This document shows positions 59,033-64,000 of a stretch of 64,000 bases of DNA, piece by piece. Under the pieces are notes generated by a model. It saw only the letters and a program-made list of their open reading frames with translations. It made no database searches and was not told the DNA's origin. Within the stretch, counting starts at the first letter, position 1, and each line of letters begins with the position of its first letter. This stretch comes from Perkinsus marinus ATCC 50983 (lineage: Eukaryota > Perkinsozoa > Perkinsida > Perkinsidae): NCBI RefSeq assembly GCF_000006405.1, contig NW_003208655.1:310001-374000 (forward strand), read 5' to 3'. The translations under genes and the position numbers were made by a program.

Positions 59033-59875
59033 TGTAAGAAAAACACTCACGAGTCGGTGATGACGAACAGACTAACACAACAATAAGAAGGGTAAGCTGC
59101 TGCTCTGAGGACCTTTATGCGAACGAGATATGATTCAACCATCTTCCACCACATCCCCGATAGACTCCTCCCATCATGATAGCCACCAATGGGCGGCTGC
59201 TAACTGAAGGTCTCCCTCCTGTCTTCGTGCCACAGTAGCACGTATCCTTGTCCGTGAAATTGCATTCCTTCATCATGGAATTGATGTCCCTATCAGACCT
59301 TCACCGCTAAGTTAATAAAAAGATATAGAAGCCTTCTATATTTTTTACTTGGCGGTTAAGGCTATCAGCCTTCTATAAGAAGGCCTCGTTCGTTCGACCA
59401 GAGGGCCACGAGCCGAGTTTTGCCGACAGGCTGACAGATATGTGAATACGCGACACTTTCCTCAGGACAACGATGCGATATTCCTATGCTGATGACGACT
59501 CGAGGAGTGAATGATTTCAAACCGACTCCTTGGAATGAAAGCCAACCTAGGCTTAGTCCTACCTTAGCTCACTGAGTGCTTCGAAATTGCGCCTGAATTT
59601 GTCTGTTATTCGCACGCACCGAGAAAATTAGGACCGTTAGGTCCTTTTTTTAATCACCTTGTACTACCAACCTCACACAGACTAAAGCCGAAGTGTCTTG
59701 CCACGGGTTCACCTAACAACCTCAGCATAGACTCTTTCAAAAGGCACCACCGCTCAAACGCAATAGTAAAACACAACATTAATACTTTGATGATAATAGT
59801 CAAAGGCTTACGGCTTACGGCTAAAGCCAAGTAGAACTAAATGAAGATTTGTCAACGACTACTTTCATCGCCGAC
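59033..59875. other. Intergenic region with short palindromes
   Basis: Around 59324-59390, TATAGAAGCCTTCTATA and CCTTCTATAAGAAGG form two nested small palindromes. A second cluster of GGCTTACGGCTTACGGCT direct repeats lies near 59805. No gene is supported. Confidence 0.5.
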
Positions 59876-60270
59876 CTAGTGATCAGTCAATACAGCTTCT
59901 ATATACTCTTCCCATGTGACTGTCAACAATGGCTCAATAGCTGCAGACTTACGAGAAATCAACTTACCTAAACCGTCATTATTAGTATCCAATTTCCCCA
60001 CTGCTTGGAGCATGTCCCGGTCCGCTAACAGCCACTGATCATCAGAAATGCCAAGCAAGGACGACCTGACTTCCTGCATGTCAACATAACCTAACAGAGA
60101 GAGAGTACAAACTGATAGAAAAAGAGGAAAACTAGAGTACCATCCTCGTTGGCATCGAGTGACTGGAAATGTTTGGTGAACATTTCCTCACGTTCCGTGT
60201 CGGCTCGTACGAGAAGCACATCAGAACAGAAAATATGCAGTACCACGACTGATACAAAACCAAGTCGCAT
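59876..60270 (-). CDS. Secreted two-EF-hand protein 2, three exons, 105 residues
   Basis: Exons 60270-60141, 60090-59968 and 59940-59876 total 318 nt. The signal peptide is MRLGFVSVVVLHIFCSDVLLVRA. EF loop 1 is DANEDGGYVDMQE. Loop 2 begins DTNNDGLAIEPL and continues to a Glu-containing helix (TWEEYIEAVL); its last loop position is not canonical, so Ca2+ binding at site 2 is uncertain. Intron 2 is only 27 nt. Intron 1 splits loop 1 after the Asp-Gly step at the same phase as in the paralogues. Confidence 0.85.
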
Positions 60271-61282
60271 ATGCAGAGAAAACCAACAAAAAACTAAAAC
60301 GAAGAAGCACCGATACTCGACAATCACAGATCTGATCAGGGAGGACGTTAATATGCGATTTCTGAAATTGCCGAGCGAGTGGATCGCGCAGAGCGTAAAC
60401 CTCTAAACCACAGGCTAAAACCCAAATTGTGCGTGCGTGCAGACCCAACTACCAAGTGTCTGAGGAGGTGCCCAGCACGACTCTGTTGAATCCGCCACCT
60501 GCCGCGGTTTTTCGAAAAACTTGGCCACGTGCGCGGCTTCGAAACATGTGTAAGAGAACTCTCAACTCCTTCAAGCGCCGAGTTCGGGACGCGATCTCAA
60601 ATGTATCAACAAAGGCTTATGATGACAAGACGTAGAATCTACACCCACTTATGACCGGCGCCCTTAAAAATCAAGCCTCAGCATCTCGTCCACACACCGA
60701 TCATCATTGGTTAAAAATGCGGACTAAACGAGCTCCACCTCTCCGGAGACGTGGTGGACACTACGCAGTTCCTATCGTAGCTTCGCTTTAGCAGGAGGAT
60801 CGTATCAAACTGCGGCCGCTTCATCAGAGGAGTTCAGGAAAACTCAGCGAGGGTGACTTTGAATGAAAATCGCATCATATAAGAGTTAACGGTCCCTAAT
60901 AGTGCTGAGAACTACCATCACTCCTCCCAATCCAAACGCAGAGCTGAGACGAGGAAATACCAAGTGGACAAAGCCTGGCTGGAAACTATAGGTTTTGCCC
61001 TAGAGCAGTCATCATTCCGTCGACATATTCCGTCCAAGTAACTGAGAAATTTACGAATACGCAGTTATTCAATGGAGCCGCTTATCCACTGACGATTCTC
61101 CCAAATCACATACAAGGAATACTCATCCCCAACGAGAGTCCTCTTCCATGAGGCTTCAACACGCAAAGCACCACACAGACTAAAACAGAGCGCCGAAACG
61201 GCCGAATCGAGGAACTTAATAATAAGACTCTCCCAGCAATTTACTAAGCAAGTTCATGCTCAGTTCTTGTCAGTGGCAAGAA
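60271..61282. other. Intergenic region, no supported gene
   Basis: A plus-strand frame at 60429-60635 is open and basic but resembles nothing known. I see no EF-hand motif or splice-consistent exon pair here. Confidence 0.45.
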
Positions 61283-61650
61283 CTAAAGCCTTTCTAACTT
61301 CACTAAAGCTGTAGACAGCGATAGGTTAGTCAACTCGATCAGCCCACATAGATAATCTCCCATATTACGAACGCCGTCTTGATTGATATCCATCGCCCTG
61401 GTAATATTAATCATATGCCGCTCGGTTATATCAGAGAACTCTATAGGGTAGTCCAAAACAGACGCGCGTAGCTCCTGCATATCCACTAAACCTGACAAGT
61501 CTTAGTAACGACGACCAGTAGAAGCATCGACTCAAGACCATCCTCATTGTAGTCCATCGTTGAAAAATGGTCCTTGTAGAGTTTCTCCATCCCTTCGTCA
61601 CCAATCCCTCGCCCAACCAACGTAATAACTAATACCATCAGAAGGTTCAT
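61283..61650 (-). CDS. Secreted two-EF-hand protein 3, two exons, 106 residues
   Basis: Exons 61650-61539 and 61491-61283 total 321 nt. A short hydrophobic start (MNLLMVLVITLVG) acts as signal peptide. Loop 1 is DYNEDGGLVDMQE and loop 2 is DINQDGVRNMGD, where the final acidic position is Asp instead of Glu. The GLVDMQE block matches GYVDMQE in paralogue 2. The 47-nt intron interrupts loop 1 at the same position and phase as the others. Confidence 0.86.
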
Positions 61651-62076
61651 CGGCCGTAAAACTATCAAAAGCTGCCAAATCGACACCACTATCTACCCGA
61701 ACTGCCGTCAAACAGCACGAAGGTAACGAAAACACTGCCTGGGAGACGGTTGGTCACTCCTTGGGGTAATTTCACGTGCTGATCTACTACGCGTAACTCA
61801 TGTGGATGACAAAGAGACATACGCACGAGGATGAACCATTCGCGGAAGATACAGGAAGTGCTCATGGTGTGGTATAAGATTAAATATCCGACTGCTTAGG
61901 GCTGGAGTTCCTCATAGAGGCATCAGCACGGTTCGTGGTCAAGGTGAGCTCTAGGAATTCACATTGACGATTGAATTTGAAACAGCCCACCTGCAGATTC
62001 AAACATGCACCCAGCCGTGTCCGAATATGCCAGAGATTAGGCGACCTTTGGACAAGTCAACTCAGACACAGAGCTG
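61651..62076. other. Intergenic region, no supported gene
   Basis: Short frames are present on both strands but none has a motif or clean splice context. Confidence 0.45.
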
Positions 62077-62451
62077 TCAACGGCCTTTTCGACGAGGGAG
62101 AGTGTCCAAAGACAGCCCTAGATCCCGCTCTGGACAGTTTGTCCGAACTTGATACTTGAGCCTCCTTTCGCCAACATTTCGCCACATCGCCAGGATGATA
62201 AATAAGATCAGAGGCTTTAGAATTTCCAAACCTAATGAAGAATTTTCCGTACCGCCTGGGGCTGAGGAAGCCTCGAGAGCCACGTCGTTCAAGGAAGGGT
62301 TTTTTTCCTCAATTTGAGTAGCAGCACATGATCGATGCAACATGCAAACTCTTTGTGGGGTTGCGATGAGGACGACGGCGTCGACATTGGCTAACGCGAG
62401 GCAGAGGAGAAGAAGGAAAACTTGAGCCAAGATGGCTACAGTTAGTGACAA
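62077..62451 (-). CDS. Possible membrane or secreted protein (start unresolved)
   Basis: The minus strand is open for 124 codons with a strong hydrophobic signal-like start (AQVFLLLLCLALANVDA) and a second hydrophobic helix (PLILFIILAMW). There is no in-frame ATG before the signal, so an upstream exon is likely; ATG ATT ACT TCG AG before a GTAGCT donor near 62466 is a candidate. The tail is basic (LPRRKGR). No family is recognised. Confidence 0.42.
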   Translation of the reverse strand: MSLTVAILAQVFLLLLCLALANVDAVVLIATPQRVCMLHRSCAATQIEEKNPSLNDVALEASSAPGGTENSSLGLEILKPLILFIILAMWRNVGERRLKYQVRTNCPERDLGLSLDTLPRRKGR

Positions 62452-63325
62452 ATGAACTATAGCTACCTCGAAGTAATCATGCTCTAAGTTCCGCTACGTG
62501 GCTGCGTACTACTAGATAAAGCGCACGCCCTAAACCCTTACAGCTTTCTCCCCCTTCGTGAGCGGCCATAACGTGAGGAGCTTAAGGGTCCGAACGCGGG
62601 CACAAAACGGTCCGAACGTAGGCAAAGCTTGTAATGGGGGGATGAGCAAGTCTTACCGCGGGCCTCAGGCCCGCTTCTTCGTACTAGACGCCCAGACCCT
62701 CCATCATGTGCTACGATCCCTGATAATCGAGCGATAGATAGGATATATTACTCGACTTGCGAGACACAAAGCGAGGTATATGTGTGTTACATATATACAT
62801 CACAATGCTGTGAACAGAAGCTCAGTTGCATTGTTAATGATAAATTCAACATGTATAGGATCATGGATATCTGTATATCGTTCAAAGTCTGCTTTTCAGA
62901 TGGAGATAGACTATCTCAGATAGTAGATGAGGCTATAATGGAAATTGACATGGTGCTTCAAATCGATATCAGGATTATATGATATAATGATATATAGATA
63001 TAATTTATATCTTTCAAACATATTTGCTGCAAAGTTCTACATCAAGCTGATCGTTAAAAATGATTTCGCGGCCCGGGCAGTGTCCCTTCATTGGGACCTG
63101 CCCGGGACGCATGCAACTTACATCTCCATTCTCAAATGTCTACATCCACATTCAGGCTGATGGCGCAATTATAATGTCTTACATGCTGTATAGAGGGTCA
63201 TTTTGGAGCATTGTATGTGATGGGCCGTCAATTTTTTGTCTCATGTGTGTCCTTATGATTGACCACTTCTCAACTCAGTTCATTTGACTTCGTGTTGATG
63301 ACTAGCAGCTGAGCTGCGAGTGATC
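62452..63325. other. AT-rich intergenic region with a GC hairpin
   Basis: 62760-63060 is AT-rich with TATATA runs. A small palindrome GCGGGCCTCAGGCCCGC lies at about 62657. No gene is supported. Confidence 0.5.
63072..63106. repeat. GC-rich inverted repeat in AT-rich surroundings
   Basis: CCCGGGCAGTGTCCC and GGGACCTGCCCGGG, near-perfect arms around a 6-nt loop. Confidence 0.85.
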
Positions 63326-63560
63326 CTAGATTCTGTGAACTATAGAGTTGAGGAGCGTGGACGAGATTTGAGGGCTCATGTCAGCGATTGCTGAACTTTG
63401 GTGTCTCGAATATCATATCCATGGCTATTCTGATACAGTTCAAACATACACCTAGATTCTGTGAACTATAGAGTTGGGGAGCGTGGACGAGATTTGACCG
63501 TTCATGCCAGCGATTGCTGGACTTTGGTGTCTCGAATATCATATCCATGGCTATTCTATG
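63326..63560. repeat. Two tandem copies of a 126-bp unit
   Basis: CTAGATTCTGTGAACTATAG begins at 63326 and again at 63452. The units differ at about six positions over their first 105 bases and end with CATATCCATGGCTATTC. Confidence 0.92.
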
Positions 63561-63745
63561 GAATATCATATTCTGTTATAGTAGTTGTGGTCATGGTGGT
63601 CACGGCCTGTTACGACTAGCGTTGAAGTAGTGCTCGTCATATTGAAATAGCCGTAGTGGTGCGATCGCAGCAACAGTTGGTGTGGTAGCCGTACCTGCAA
63701 CTGTGGACTATATGTCATAGTTCTCAGTCATTGGTTCATCAACGT

Positions 63746-64000
63746 ATGCCCGGTCCGCTCGTTATCAAACTACGCTACCGCAAACAAGTCATCCGCAGGA
63801 GGGTGGAGTCGACAGAGTGCAATTCATACTCGCATGTATTGAACCTTATCACCGAGGCCTGGCCTGCCCTTGTAGAACAACAGTTCTCCGTACACTACGT
63901 CGACGATGATGGCGATAATTGATGTGCAATCTTTCGGGGATGCCGTTGCTTTAACCCGAGATGGAATGACAAGCCTGCAGCTCTTCGTAGAGGTGAGCCG
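63746..64000 (+). CDS. PB1-domain protein, 5' exon (runs off window; apparent frameshift)
   Basis: ATG at 63746. The protein starts MPGPLVIKLRYRKQVIRR, fitting the first two strands and basic cluster of a PB1 domain, and reaches HYVDDDGD, the OPCA acidic motif. The frame then hits TGA at 63920-63922. The +1 frame continues IIDVQSFGDAVALTR..LQLFVEV as the expected rest of PB1, up to a GAG|GTGAGC donor at the window edge. PB1 domains mediate front-to-back oligomerisation in signalling and autophagy scaffolds. The one-base shift near 63916 may be an error or a real lesion. Confidence 0.65.

Overview
This is nuclear DNA from a compact, intron-rich protist genome. It is most likely an alveolate close to Perkinsus. 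The reasons are very short introns (mostly 25-70 nt, GT..AG), genes packed on both strands, nuclear tRNA-Ser genes with long variable arms, a 128-residue NTF2, Rab, RecQ and RCC1 genes cut into many small exons, secreted EF-hand and mucin-like proteins, and likely trans- or cis-splice acceptors just 5' of several start codons. The genus is inferred. No rRNA or organelle marker is present to prove it. Two 100-base N runs (33716-33815 and 44440-44539) mark scaffold gaps.

Layout. 1-9.25 kb: mostly minus-strand genes. These are a divergent pepsin-like protein, a leucine-rich-repeat protein, tRNA-Ser(GCU) and a C2-domain protein with a repeat-filled intron. 10.3-15.4 kb: three plus-strand housekeeping-type genes, a Rab GTPase, NTF2 and a 16-exon RCC1-repeat protein; NTF2 and RCC1-family proteins both belong to Ran/nuclear-transport biology, although this RCC1 protein may be mitochondrial. 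16.1-20.3 kb: tRNA-Ser(AGA) and two tandem equilibrative nucleoside transporter (ENT) paralogues. 20.6-26.5 kb: a long minus-strand coiled-coil gene with more than 20 exons and a MATH-like segment. 27.2-35.5 kb: a small host gene whose last intron holds a 7.4-kb hAT transposon with intact inverted ends and an 8-bp target duplication. 36.5-41.1 kb: a 963-residue WD40 protein followed by a second propeller-like protein. 42.5-52.0 kb: a tandem array of four secreted Cys-rich, mucin-like genes made by recent duplication, one with a premature stop and two broken by the gap. 53.2-57.7 kb: a RecQ helicase with Zn/RQC and HRDC modules. 58.6-61.7 kb: three secreted two-EF-hand paralogues. The window ends in a PB1-domain gene.

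The most notable signal is a set of short repeats with inverted ends. Family 1 is about 140-185 bp with CAGTGT..ACACTG ends; family 2 is about 114-133 bp with TGGAGTTTCA ends. Every copy I could recognise lies inside an intron: one each in the C2 and host genes, four in the coiled-coil gene and two in the RecQ gene for family 1; one in the C2 gene and two in the coiled-coil gene for family 2. The hAT element is inserted inside one family 1 copy, giving a three-level nest: gene intron, then MITE, then hAT. In at least two places the MITE edge seems to supply the 5' splice site, so introner-like behaviour is worth testing.

Exon models were spliced by eye. Seven multi-exon models (Rab, NTF2, RCC1, both propeller genes, the hAT-interrupted gene and hAT gene A), together with the three EF-hand models, sum to a multiple of three with no internal stop. 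The others are outline models and are marked as such.
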